DNA of 36,517 nucleotides. It comes from Candidatus Desulfobia pelagia. Its GTDB lineage: Bacteria; Desulfobacterota; Desulfobulbia; Desulfobulbales; SURF-16. The position numbers were made by a program, and so were the translations under genes. Below the pieces are notes generated by a model. It did no database searches. It saw only the letters and a program-made list of their open reading frames with translations, and had not been told where the DNA came from. Shown piece after piece: positions 15,898 through 23,718 of this stretch (its first letter is position 1; each line of letters opens with the position of its first letter). The stretch lies in contig JACNJZ010000032.1 of assembly GCA_014382295.1 (NCBI GenBank), positions 1 through 36,517 of the forward strand, read 5' to 3'.

Positions 15898-17694
15898 TTA
15901 TTGGCTCTGAACATCTGTAGCCTGATTGTCTTTTTCAATCTCTTTCATTTTTAGACGCAGAATTTCCTGTTTCACCTTGTCTTTATATAATTTTACGGCT
16001 TTATCATAAAAGACAAGAGCATTCTGCAAATCACCAGCCTTGAGATAAGCATCACCAAGATGTTCATTGATGGTCGGATCATGCGGCTGCTTTGAAACTG
16101 CAGCATTCAACTCTTTCACCGCCTGCTGATACTCACCAAGCTTATACAACACCCAGCCCAGCGAATCGCGAATAAAGCCGTCATCCGGTTTGGCCGCCAC
16201 AGCTTTCTTAAGATATACAAGCGCCTGATCGAGATTCACTCCCCTGTCAGCCCACGTATAGCCGACATAATTGAGAGCATAAGGGTCATCGGCATTGATG
16301 GCCAGCACCTGTTCCATCTTCTCCAGGGCCTCATCTGTTTTTCCGGTCTGTTCAAGATAAAGACCATACTCATACAAAACTCTTGGATCATCAGGAAATT
16401 GCTGCACAGCCTGATCAAAAACACTCATTCCCACATCTACCTTGTCCTGCTTCCGATACAGTGATGCTAGATAAAAATAAAAAACAGGGCGTCGGGTTTC
16501 CTCAGACGCGATAACATTCTTCAGGATATTAACAGCTTCCGAATAATTATCCTCATCCTCGTAAATCTGGGCAAGCATCAGGATAGAATCTTCATAGCTG
16601 TCGGCCTTGGAGGAAACAGCAAGAAGCACTTTTTTTGCCGTTTTCTTATCCCCGGACTCCAGGTGTGCCATGGCAAGAAATGTACGAACCATTTCATGTT
16701 CGCTGCTCTCATCGATCATTGCCTGAAAATGAGCAATGGCCTCGGCATATCGTTTTTCATCCATCAGCAGCCTGCCGATTGTCAGATCAATTTTTGTAAT
16801 ATCCGGGCTGTAATTTTTCAATTCCTGCAGCTGGGCAATGGATTCGTCCGCCATACCCAGTTCAAGATATAACGCGGAAAGACGGCCTCGCAATTTAACA
16901 TTCGATTCATCTTCATCAAGAAGACGAAGATATATTTCGACCGCCTCATCAAATTTATTCCGGTATTCGTATAACTCAGCAGCTTCGTAGGCGAGAATAG
17001 TTACCCAGTTCAACTCAAGAGCTTTCTCATATGCGGCAAAAGCCTTGTCATAATAATGGAGTTCTCTATACAGCTTGGCGAGATAGCTGTACCCCATAAA
17101 CGACTCCTGATTTATAGATACCAGTTTTTCCAGCATTTCCTGAGCATGGGCATAATCCCGGTTTCGTGCATAGAGCGAACCAAGCAATAGCAGAGTATGC
17201 TGGTCATCCGGTTTCAGCGCGAGGATATCCTGGTAAACCTTCACAGCGTCATCATAACGCTCCAGATTGGTATAGAGATTTGCCAGAAGCGATCTGACTT
17301 CAAGATCCTCTGCATCATCAGTTATCATCTTTTCAAGAAGAAGCACTGCCGGTTCAGTTTGCCGCATATTCACCAGCAGAATTGCCAGTTTTCGACTCAC
17401 ATAATCGGCTTCAGGGTCGCATACCAGTGCTTTCTCATAAGCTTCCCTGGCTTCATCATATTTTTCTTCCAGTTCGGCGGACTTACCCCACATGAAATAA
17501 AAATAAGAACAGCCGCTGTCCACAGTTTCATCGTATATGCCAAGCTCTATATCCATGGCCATACCACCGTAATCCGGCCGTATACAGCCTGTCAGGAAAA
17601 ACGAGAGACAGAGAACCGTCATAAGCAGGTTCAGCAGGAACACCTTTGTCTTTATTTTCAGTTTGTCAGCGATTATTTTATTTACAGTAAACAC
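15898..17694 (-). CDS. TPR-repeat lipoprotein
   Basis: The 598-residue protein starts with an N-terminal signal ending in the lipobox LTGC (about residue 37), so it should be membrane-anchored outside the cytoplasm. Nearly all the rest is tetratricopeptide repeats, seen as A-x-x-x-Y/F-x-x-x-L spacing (for example AREAYEKALVCDPEADYVSR and YDDAVKVYQDILALKPDDQH), probably twelve or more units. It would be a protein-binding scaffold in the envelope. The start is GTG at 17694 with AGAGG upstream. It is followed by the LolB-like lipoprotein gene, which suggests a shared role in outer-membrane assembly or lipoprotein handling (inference). Confidence 0.85.
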   Translation of the reverse strand: MFTVNKIIADKLKIKTKVFLLNLLMTVLCLSFFLTGCIRPDYGGMAMDIELGIYDETVDSGCSYFYFMWGKSAELEEKYDEAREAYEKALVCDPEADYVSRKLAILLVNMRQTEPAVLLLEKMITDDAEDLEVRSLLANLYTNLERYDDAVKVYQDILALKPDDQHTLLLLGSLYARNRDYAHAQEMLEKLVSINQESFMGYSYLAKLYRELHYYDKAFAAYEKALELNWVTILAYEAAELYEYRNKFDEAVEIYLRLLDEDESNVKLRGRLSALYLELGMADESIAQLQELKNYSPDITKIDLTIGRLLMDEKRYAEAIAHFQAMIDESSEHEMVRTFLAMAHLESGDKKTAKKVLLAVSSKADSYEDSILMLAQIYEDEDNYSEAVNILKNVIASEETRRPVFYFYLASLYRKQDKVDVGMSVFDQAVQQFPDDPRVLYEYGLYLEQTGKTDEALEKMEQVLAINADDPYALNYVGYTWADRGVNLDQALVYLKKAVAAKPDDGFIRDSLGWVLYKLGEYQQAVKELNAAVSKQPHDPTINEHLGDAYLKAGDLQNALVFYDKAVKLYKDKVKQEILRLKMKEIEKDNQATDVQSQ

Positions 17695-17716
17695 TATGAA
17701 CCTCTAGAAAAATTCA

Positions 17717-17730
17717 TCAAGCCTGCTTGA
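17717..17730. promoter_or_regulatory. Operator-like palindrome upstream of TPR lipoprotein
   Basis: TCAAGC-CT-GCTTGA is a perfect 14-base palindrome, 23 bases before the GTG start of the TPR gene. It may be a regulator site or a small mRNA hairpin; no regulator gene is near. Confidence 0.3.
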
Positions 17731-17812
17731 ACGAAAATACAGATCTCCCTCACATATCTTAAAAAGAACGAATCTGCTACACGGGCATCTTACCACTCCT
17801 GCAGTCTTATTT

Positions 17813-18406
17813 CTACAGCTTTGCTTTTTTCTCTTTTTCTGACACTATATCCACTATGACTTCCACCCGGTCATCCAGAGGAATTATATGTCTGGGAACA
17901 GTCACAACCGGACAGTGAAGACGCTGGTCACAACATAAACCCTGCATCAGGATATTAAGATGCTCCATATACGCTCTGTTGAGCGCGGCCTTACCCTCTT
18001 CATGAACAAGGGGAATAGCCGGCTGCAGGATGAACAGATGAGAAAAAAGGCTGTCAGTGACCCGGAAACAATGACCCAGATACTCTTCAAGGGCCGAAAA
18101 ATCAACAGAAGACGCACCGTCAATATCGGCCAGAGTATATGCCATCATATCGATAGGAGTCCTGTCCGTGATAAATCGTTCCTGTGCCTCACTCCACACT
18201 TTTTCCGCTGCCGACACAACCTTATTCTGGATCCAGATTCTGGTGGTGAAATCCATAGGTTCAGAAGGATGCAAGCCATTCTGTGAAAAAACTTCACTGG
18301 TGGACGTCTGAATAAATTCCACCCCTGTCTTTTCTGAAATTTCCTTTGCCAGAGTTGTCTTACCAGTGCGATGGCTGCCGCAGAGTCCTATACCTTTCTT
18401 ATTCAT
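17813..18406 (-). CDS. AAA_28/NadR-like P-loop ATPase or nucleoside kinase
   Basis: The 197-residue protein starts MNKKGIGLCGSHRTGKTT, with Walker A GSHRTGKT. FITDRTPIDMMAYTLAD resembles the second acidic motif of small kinases. NadR kinase domains and many phage-encoded AAA_28 proteins share this layout, so phosphorylation of a nucleoside or nicotinamide riboside is possible but unproven. It lies downstream of pdxA, separated from it by a 151-base repeat element, and about 120 bases before the TPR gene. Its neighbours give no functional link. ATPase or kinase class is confident; the substrate is not. Confidence 0.75.
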   Translation of the reverse strand: MNKKGIGLCGSHRTGKTTLAKEISEKTGVEFIQTSTSEVFSQNGLHPSEPMDFTTRIWIQNKVVSAAEKVWSEAQERFITDRTPIDMMAYTLADIDGASSVDFSALEEYLGHCFRVTDSLFSHLFILQPAIPLVHEEGKAALNRAYMEHLNILMQGLCCDQRLHCPVVTVPRHIIPLDDRVEVIVDIVSEKEKKAKL

Positions 18407-18414
18407 TTTTTCTC

Positions 18415-18565
18415 GTAAATGTTCAGGTAGGGCAACAAACTACCTAAACTCAGTAGGGTAAATGTTTAGGAGTGCCTCATATTAGTTTATTTGGGACTTC
18501 GAAGCATACTCGTGCTATTCGAGAAGGACAAAATAAGCGAAGATGGGGTGCTACTGAACAGTTAC
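18415..18565. repeat. Dispersed repeat with terminal inverted repeats, copy A
   Basis: The left end GTAAATGTTCAGGTAG (18415-18430) is inversely related to the right end CTACTGAACAGTTAC (18551-18565). The core GCGAAGATGGGGTGCT (18537-18552) recurs exactly at 29834-29849 in copy B. Inside, GTAAATGTTYAGG is directly repeated at 18415 and 18458. An imperfect long hairpin lies at about 18483-18538. It fills the gap between pdxA and the P-loop ATPase gene and carries no ORF. Confidence 0.75.
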
Positions 18566-18572
18566 CTTTTCT

Positions 18573-19601
18573 CTATATTCGATGCATCACAATTGAAGAT
18601 GCCATATGGACAGCTGCAACAAGACTTGCAGGATCAGCTTTACCCTGACCGGCTATATCATACGCCGTTCCATGATCAACAGATGTTCTGACAATCGGCA
18701 GACCTATTGTCACATTTACCCCATCTGCAAAATGAAGCAGCTTAAAGGGAATAAGTCCCTGATCATGATACATACAGACCACAGCATCAAACATTCCGCC
18801 TGCTGCCTTATAAAATACCGTATCCGGGGGGTACGGACCATTCACATCAAACCCGACTTTCTGCATATCCTCAACGGCCGGCCCTATTAACGTTTTCTCC
18901 TCATCCCCGAACATTCCGCCTTCACCGGCATGTGGATTAAAACCTGCTACAGCAATGCGTGGTGACTTTATTCCAAAATCGTTTTTCAATGATTCGGCAG
19001 TCAAACGTATCAAATGGACAATCTTTTCAACAGACAAATCATGGGAAACCTGGGCCAGTGCCGCATGGATAGTCACCAATGTAACCCGCAGCTTTTCGCC
19101 GGCCATCATCATTGCATAACTGGAATTTCCGCACAGAGACGCCAGCATCTCAGTATGCCCTGGAAAGGAATACCCTGCGGCATTTAGCGTGCTTTTGGCA
19201 ATGGGACAGGTAACCATGCCCTGCAGACAATTGTCCTGTATCAAACCAACTGCCGCTTCAATATATCCGGCCATGGCTTTTCCGGTATGGCGATCAGGAC
19301 AGCCCCATTTGAGAGATGCACAATTGAGCCCTGAACCTTTATCCGGCTCAAAAACACACACGGCATCATCCCTGACGGCATCACCAGGATTCCAGTCCAC
19401 AATTGACACGGGGATATCCAGTAGGCGGTTAGACCATTCAAGCACAGCCCTGCTCCCAATGACAACAACAGGAAACGGCAGTAAGTCCCTGGATCGCTCT
19501 GATCCGAAGAATTTAAGTATGATCTCAGGGCCTATGCCAACGGGACAGCCCATGGTAATAGCAAGAGGGAGAGATTTATCCATAGGAGAATTCAAAGGCA
19601 T
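18573..19601 (-). CDS. pdxA: 4-hydroxythreonine-4-phosphate dehydrogenase PdxA
   Basis: The protein has 342 residues. PdxA oxidises 4-phosphohydroxy-L-threonine in pyridoxal 5'-phosphate synthesis. Family markers are LAITMGCPVGIGPEIILKF, the metal ligands in SFPGHTEMLA, HAALAQVSHDL and MYHDQGLIPFK, and GTAYDIAGQGKADP near the end. The start may be the ATG at 19601, overlapping yraN by 26 bases, or the ATG at 19583; neither has a strong Shine-Dalgarno. The stop is 8 bases from repeat element A. Confidence 0.93.
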   Translation of the reverse strand: MPLNSPMDKSLPLAITMGCPVGIGPEIILKFFGSERSRDLLPFPVVVIGSRAVLEWSNRLLDIPVSIVDWNPGDAVRDDAVCVFEPDKGSGLNCASLKWGCPDRHTGKAMAGYIEAAVGLIQDNCLQGMVTCPIAKSTLNAAGYSFPGHTEMLASLCGNSSYAMMMAGEKLRVTLVTIHAALAQVSHDLSVEKIVHLIRLTAESLKNDFGIKSPRIAVAGFNPHAGEGGMFGDEEKTLIGPAVEDMQKVGFDVNGPYPPDTVFYKAAGGMFDAVVCMYHDQGLIPFKLLHFADGVNVTIGLPIVRTSVDHGTAYDIAGQGKADPASLVAAVHMASSIVMHRI

Positions 19602-19947
19602 TTTTTACCAGTTCCACATGGGGAGAAGAGTGCTCAATAGTAACAGCGACCACATCAAACCGGGCTGGAGAGTCTGTAAAACCGTATCGTGCCAGGTATT
19701 CAGCCGCCACTTTTGAAATCTGCCTCTGCTTTCTGGGTGTTATCGCCTCCAGAGCGGACCCAAACATGGTATTTGACCGGGTTTTTACTTCCACAAAAAC
19801 AAGGACCTCTCTGTCCCGCGCAATAAGATCTATTTCCCCTGAACGGGTTCGATAGTTGCTTGCAACAATCTTATACCCGGACTTTTCGAGAAAAACCCTG
19901 GCTTCCTTCTCTCCCTTCTTCCCAAGCGACAGTCTCTGAGTGGTCAT
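19576..19947 (-). CDS. yraN: YraN family (UPF0102) nuclease-like protein
   Basis: The protein has 123 residues. LGKKGEKEARVFLEKSGY, then SGEIDLIARDREVLVFVEVKTRS is the PD-(D/E)XK-type core of UPF0102. The C-terminal ARFDVVAV is also conserved. The family resembles Holliday-junction resolvases, but its biological role is unsettled. It overlaps rnhB by ATGA, a common pairing in bacteria. Confidence 0.9.
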   Translation of the reverse strand: MTTQRLSLGKKGEKEARVFLEKSGYKIVASNYRTRSGEIDLIARDREVLVFVEVKTRSNTMFGSALEAITPRKQRQISKVAAEYLARYGFTDSPARFDVVAVTIEHSSPHVELVKNAFEFSYG

Positions 19948-20567
19948 AGATCCTCACGAACGCCCCTAAACGATTTTCTATGAATGGGACAGGGGCCATG
20001 TTGCATAATGAGCTGCTTGTGTTCTTTTGTTGGATAACCTTTATGTTTACAGAAATTATACTGTGGAAACTGTTCATCCAATTCACACATCAGCCGGTCC
20101 CGGGTAACTTTAGCAATAATGGACGCAGCAGCAATTGAAGCGCTCTTCTGTTCACCTTTAATCAAAGCCTTTTGCGGAATAGATACAGGAACAGGGAATT
20201 TGCCGTCAACAAGGATATAATCGGGGATACCAGAAAGACTTTCAACGGCTCTTCTCATTGCCAAAAGAGATGCCTGCAGAATATTGATATCATCTATTTC
20301 TTCAGGACCTGCACTTCCAACTCCAATGGGAATACCCATATCATATAACACCTGATAGAGTTTTTCCCGTCTTGCAGGGGTAAGTTTTTTGGAATCCTTG
20401 AACCGGATGTAGTCACAATCATCTGGCAGAATGACTGCCGCTGCAACCACCGGCCCGGCCAATGGCCCTCTTCCTGCCTCGTCAACACCGGCAATGAGAC
20501 AGTGACCTTGACCCGCCAGCTGCCTTTCATAAAAAAAAGGATCGTGAAGTTCTGTCATAATGTACAA
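19944..20567 (-). CDS. rnhB: Ribonuclease HII
   Basis: The protein has 207 residues. The catalytic start is LIAGVDEAGRGPLAGPVVAAA, with Asp and Glu of DEAGRGP; IRFKDSKKLTPARREKLY and KSASIAAASIIAKVTRDRLM follow. It removes ribonucleotides and RNA primers from DNA. It lies about 25 bases downstream of an intrinsic terminator that closes the rplS operon, so its expression depends on read-through or a promoter I cannot place. It overlaps yraN by four bases. Confidence 0.95.
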   Translation of the reverse strand: MYIMTELHDPFFYERQLAGQGHCLIAGVDEAGRGPLAGPVVAAAVILPDDCDYIRFKDSKKLTPARREKLYQVLYDMGIPIGVGSAGPEEIDDINILQASLLAMRRAVESLSGIPDYILVDGKFPVPVSIPQKALIKGEQKSASIAAASIIAKVTRDRLMCELDEQFPQYNFCKHKGYPTKEHKQLIMQHGPCPIHRKSFRGVREDL

Positions 20568-20592
20568 GGAAGAAACAGGGCGAAAAAAGATA

Positions 20593-20633
20593 CGAAAAAA
20601 GGCCGATGAAGGAAATCCTTTTCACCGGCCTTT
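20593..20633 (-). terminator. Intrinsic terminator after rplS operon
   Basis: On the minus strand AAAGGCCGGTGAAAAGGA pairs with TCCTTCATCGGCCTTT (one wobble, two bulged bases) and is followed by a run of six T. It lies between rplS and rnhB. Confidence 0.85.
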
Positions 20634-20651
20634 GTAATTCCGAACGACACC

Positions 20652-20683
20652 ATGTTTGTCAGCAGTCAAGTGCTGGCAAACAT
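20652..20683. other. 13-base-stem hairpin just after rplS
   Basis: ATGTTTGTCAGCA (20652-20664) pairs with TGCTGGCAAACAT (20671-20683), with one G-T wobble and a six-base loop. No T run follows, so it is not itself a terminator. It may be a processing or RNA-stability element between the rplS stop and the true terminator. Confidence 0.6.
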
Positions 20684-20710
20684 AAACAGGCTGTAGACAA
20701 CGCAACCAGT

Positions 20711-21058
20711 CTATCGAATTCCTTTCTCCCTGATCCTTGCAGCCTTACCACGCAGATCGCGGAGATAAAAGAGTCTGGAGCGACGCACTCGACCACGTGT
20801 AACAATCTCTACTTTCTCAATACGGGGTGAATGCATGGGAATCGTTTTCTCGACACCTACACCATTGGAAATTTTCCGGACAGTGAAGCTAGCACCCATT
20901 GTACCTCTTTTCCTCTTGATGACGACGCCCTGGAAAATCTGAACCCTCTCCTTGGCTCCTTCAATAATACGGATATGCACTTTTACTGTATCGCCGGGAC
21001 GAAAGTCAGGAAAGTCATAACGCATATTTTCTCTTTCAATCTTCTCTAACATGTTCAT
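20711..21058 (-). CDS. rplS: Ribosomal protein bL19
   Basis: The protein has 115 residues, the normal length. [32 protein letters not shown] is the bL19 core. [10 protein letters not shown] precedes it and [14 protein letters not shown] ends it. It sits at the 30S-50S interface. It is the last gene of the rpsP-khpA-rimM-trmD-SPOUT series, and two hairpins and a terminator follow. An AT-rich stem (ACGTAAAA at 21154, TTTTACGT at 21172) lies in the 129-base gap before it. Confidence 0.98.
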   Translation of the reverse strand: MNMLEKIERENMRYDFPDFRPGDTVKVHIRIIEGAKERVQIFQGVVIKRKRGTMGASFTVRKISNGVGVEKTIPMHSPRIEKVEIVTRGRVRRSRLFYLRDLRGKAARIREKGIR

Positions 21059-21187
21059 AGCAGTAACTCTTTCTATTTTGAATTTACGATTGTAAGTTTT
21101 TGGACCAAAGAATAAAGCAGTCTAATCCTAAAACATTCTTTTCACAATAAAGAACGTAAAAAATAATACTATTTTACGTATATTCAC

Positions 21188-21751
21188 CTAACCTCTATCC
21201 ACGCTCAGCAGTCTATCAAGTACAATGGAGACAGCAGATCTCACAGAGAGATGATTATAATCCCCGCCTCCGGATATGGGTGGCAGTACTGCATCAACTT
21301 CTGCCATTACCTCACTGGCCAGCCCCCAGGCTGTCCCGAATAAAACCAGAATGCGTTCGCCCTGATTTATTCTTTCTTTAACCTGTGAATATGTCCACAT
21401 GGTGCACTCACTGCTCTGAGCACTTGTCGCCAGGACAACAGGCCTTTTCCCATCTACTGCAATCTGCTCATAAAGCGCCTGCAGATCAGTACATACATGC
21501 ACTCCCCCCAGGGCCTCTTTCCTGTCAGAATTATATGTGGCCCCATAGCCGGACCGCCAATGACTGACAATTTCCTGGACAAGTTGCTGCTGGTCTTCAT
21601 ATGGAGTTACAATATAAAAAGAACCGACACCATATGTTCGGCCTGCCCTGGCAATATCATGGATATCGAGGTTGGTGACAGCAGCACCAATAATTTCCTT
21701 ATTTTTATTCAGGACCGGATAATGTATCAGGGCCAGATCAACTTGAGCCAT
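21188..21751 (-). CDS. PF09936-type SPOUT RNA methyltransferase
   Basis: The protein has 187 residues. LIHYPVLNKNKEIIGAAVTNLDIHDIARAGRTYGV and the C-terminal knot-like ILVLFGTAWGLASEVM, then GGGDYNHLSVRSAVSIVLDRLL resemble the SAM-binding trefoil knot of SPOUT methyltransferases, in the family Pfam calls PF09936. The substrate is unknown; tRNA or rRNA is likely from context. It starts 12 bases after trmD, so two SPOUT enzymes sit in tandem. Confidence 0.82.
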   Translation of the reverse strand: MAQVDLALIHYPVLNKNKEIIGAAVTNLDIHDIARAGRTYGVGSFYIVTPYEDQQQLVQEIVSHWRSGYGATYNSDRKEALGGVHVCTDLQALYEQIAVDGKRPVVLATSAQSSECTMWTYSQVKERINQGERILVLFGTAWGLASEVMAEVDAVLPPISGGGDYNHLSVRSAVSIVLDRLLSVDRG

Positions 21752-21762
21752 TCAGACGATAC

Positions 21763-22491
21763 TCACATAAGCCCCTGCTTTTTCAGAATCTTCATCTCCG
21801 CCTCGGAGAAGATCATCTTACTCAGCAAATCAGGTCTTCTTTCCCTGGTCACTTTTACAGATTCTATCAACCGCCATTCAGCTATCCGGGCATGATCACC
21901 GGACAGAAGAACTTCAGGAACCTCATGCCCTTCAAAAATACGCGGCCGGGTATATTGAGGATATTTCAATCCTCCCCGGCTAAAGGTATCCTTTTCTGCA
22001 GAATCAGAACAGCCGAGAACTCCCGGCAACAAACGTGTTACAGAATCGATGATAACCATGGCAGCAAGTTCGCCGCCGGTAAGGATATAATCCCCGAGGG
22101 ATATTTCCTCATCTATGAAATAGGCCCTGACCCTTTCATCAATTCCTTCATAGCGACCGCAGACAAGCACCAAGTGCTTTCTTGCCGCCAGCTCTTCAGC
22201 AACTTCCTGGGTATACGTTCTCCCCTGGGGTGACAACAGAACAACATGCCCTTTTTCTTCTCCGCCCCCTGTCTGCCTTATGGCTGCAGCAAGAGGCTCG
22301 GGTTTCATAACCATGCCCTCCCGACCGCCAAAGGGACGATCATCGGTCATGGATTGCCTGTCAACAGCAAAATCCCGGATATTTGTAATACTGACCTCAA
22401 TGGTTTCGGCCTGTATTGCCCGACGAATAATTCCTTCCTGGAGAGGAGATTCCAGCAATTCTGGGAAAATAGTCAAGATACTGAAACGCAT
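21763..22491 (-). CDS. trmD: tRNA (guanine37-N1)-methyltransferase TrmD
   Basis: The protein has 242 residues. [38 protein letters not shown], and the knot [15 protein letters not shown] then [19 protein letters not shown] are diagnostic. It methylates G37 next to the anticodon and prevents frameshifting. It lies 13 bases after rimM, in the usual order. Confidence 0.97.
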   Translation of the reverse strand: MRFSILTIFPELLESPLQEGIIRRAIQAETIEVSITNIRDFAVDRQSMTDDRPFGGREGMVMKPEPLAAAIRQTGGGEEKGHVVLLSPQGRTYTQEVAEELAARKHLVLVCGRYEGIDERVRAYFIDEEISLGDYILTGGELAAMVIIDSVTRLLPGVLGCSDSAEKDTFSRGGLKYPQYTRPRIFEGHEVPEVLLSGDHARIAEWRLIESVKVTRERRPDLLSKMIFSEAEMKILKKQGLM

Positions 22492-22504
22492 TATAAATCA
22501 AAAA

Positions 22505-23056
22505 CTACTTTGTATTCCTGTTTATTTCGAGCAATCCCTCGGGCGGATCAATAACAATTTTGCCCTCCGCATCATTTACTTCGACAAGAAACTCTTCTTT
22601 CACAGGAATCATATATTCGTGGCCCCTTCCGGACACTACGAGAATATCGTGAGCACCTGTTGCCATCAGACTCACGACCTGGCCAAGATGGAAGCCCTTG
22701 TCGGTGTAAACATCCATCCCCTTATAGTCGTTCCAGTAGAATTCATCGTCCGCCAGCTCAGGCAACTGGTCCTCTGCAACCCAGACTTCACAGTTGACTA
22801 AATCTTCAGCATCATTTCGATTGCTGACTCCGGCAAGAATCAAAACCGCTGAACTACCCTGAACACGACTGCGGGAAAGCTTTATTTCCTGAGCACTTCC
22901 AGAAACAGTATCAACAAAAACCAGACTGCTGTATACCTCAAAACTTTCCGGATCGTCTGAATAGGAATATACTTTTATCTCACCCTTGATGCCATGAGGC
23001 TTGGTAACCTTTGCAACCAAAACGTGATGGGTCAGATCAAAATCCATCCTCGTCAT
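22505..23056 (-). CDS. rimM: Ribosome maturation factor RimM
   Basis: The protein has 183 residues. The N-terminal domain VAKVTKPHGIKGEIKVYSYSDDPESF and the C-terminal PRC barrel FYWNDYKGMDVYTDKGFHLG then GHEYMIPVKEEFLVEVNDAEGKIVIDPPEGLLE match RimM, which helps assemble the 30S head around S19. Two ATGs (23056 and 23047) are possible; the first is kept. It follows khpA by 12 bases. Confidence 0.95.
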   Translation of the reverse strand: MTRMDFDLTHHVLVAKVTKPHGIKGEIKVYSYSDDPESFEVYSSLVFVDTVSGSAQEIKLSRSRVQGSSAVLILAGVSNRNDAEDLVNCEVWVAEDQLPELADDEFYWNDYKGMDVYTDKGFHLGQVVSLMATGAHDILVVSGRGHEYMIPVKEEFLVEVNDAEGKIVIDPPEGLLEINRNTK

Positions 23057-23068
23057 AACAGGACTGTT

Positions 23069-23299
23069 TTATTCCAGAATTTCCAGCCGGGCCCTTTTAT
23101 TGACTTTACCGGCCGCAGCAGTGAGAAGAGAACGAATAGCCCTGGCAGTCCGGCCCTGTTTCCCGATGACCTTCCCCAAGTCTTCCTTGGCAACACGAAG
23201 TTCTATAACAATGACATCATCCTGCTCAACTTCATCGACCACGACTGCATCAGCCTGGTCCACAAGTGAAGTTGCTATGAACCCAACCAGCTCTTTCAT
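23069..23299 (-). CDS. khpA: KH-domain RNA-binding protein KhpA
   Basis: The ORF track starts at 23323, but the ATG at 23299 follows AGAAAGG with good spacing and gives [14 protein letters not shown], the usual KhpA start, for 76 residues. The KH GXXG loop is [18 protein letters not shown]. KhpA proteins bind RNA, often with KhpB. It lies between rpsP and rimM, as in many bacteria. Confidence 0.95.
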   Translation of the reverse strand: MKELVGFIATSLVDQADAVVVDEVEQDDVIVIELRVAKEDLGKVIGKQGRTARAIRSLLTAAAGKVNKRARLEILE

Positions 23300-23357
23300 A
23301 CCTTTCTCTCCAGCACGCCTCAAATACAGTCAAGACACCTTAAAGACTGTATTCCCG

Positions 23358-23600
23358 TTATTCTACTGATGAACGGGAAATAAGACTCTTAACAGTATCA
23401 GTAGGCGTTGCACCCTGGTCAAGCCAGTACTGCAGTTTTTCCTGATGAATTGTAATTCCGGCCGGCTCCAGCATAGGATCATATGTTCCTACTACCTCCA
23501 GAAATTTTCCATCTCTTGGTGCCTCTGAATTTGCCGCTATAATACGATAGAAGGGTTTTTTCTTTCTTCCCATTCTTGTTAAACGAATCTTTACTGCCAT
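23358..23600 (-). CDS. rpsP: Ribosomal protein bS16
   Basis: The protein has 80 residues. [20 protein letters not shown] is diagnostic, and [12 protein letters not shown] and [17 protein letters not shown] follow. It is an early assembly protein of the 30S subunit. The Shine-Dalgarno is CAGGAGG. A stable hairpin lies 53 bases upstream. Confidence 0.98.
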   Translation of the reverse strand: MAVKIRLTRMGRKKKPFYRIIAANSEAPRDGKFLEVVGTYDPMLEPAGITIHQEKLQYWLDQGATPTDTVKSLISRSSVE

Positions 23601-23652
23601 GATGTGTTTATTCCTCCTGATAGATGGATAAGTAATATATATCTCGTTACCA

Positions 23653-23689
23653 GGTGCCTTGCTCTCAAAAAATGAGAATTCAAGACACC
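23653..23689 (-). promoter_or_regulatory. Leader hairpin upstream of rpsP
   Basis: On the minus strand GGTGTCTTG pairs with CAAGGCACC (one wobble), with an inner CTC/GAG stem and a T-rich loop. It lies in the ffh-rpsP gap, with no T run directly after it. It may control or process the rpsP operon mRNA. Confidence 0.5.
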
Positions 23690-23718
23690 CTGAAATCTAG
23701 CACTGCAAACACCCTTTG

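Noticed and set aside
17197-17730. Plus-strand ORF of 177 residues
   Set aside because: It is antisense to the TPR repeats; the low-complexity composition follows from the opposite strand.
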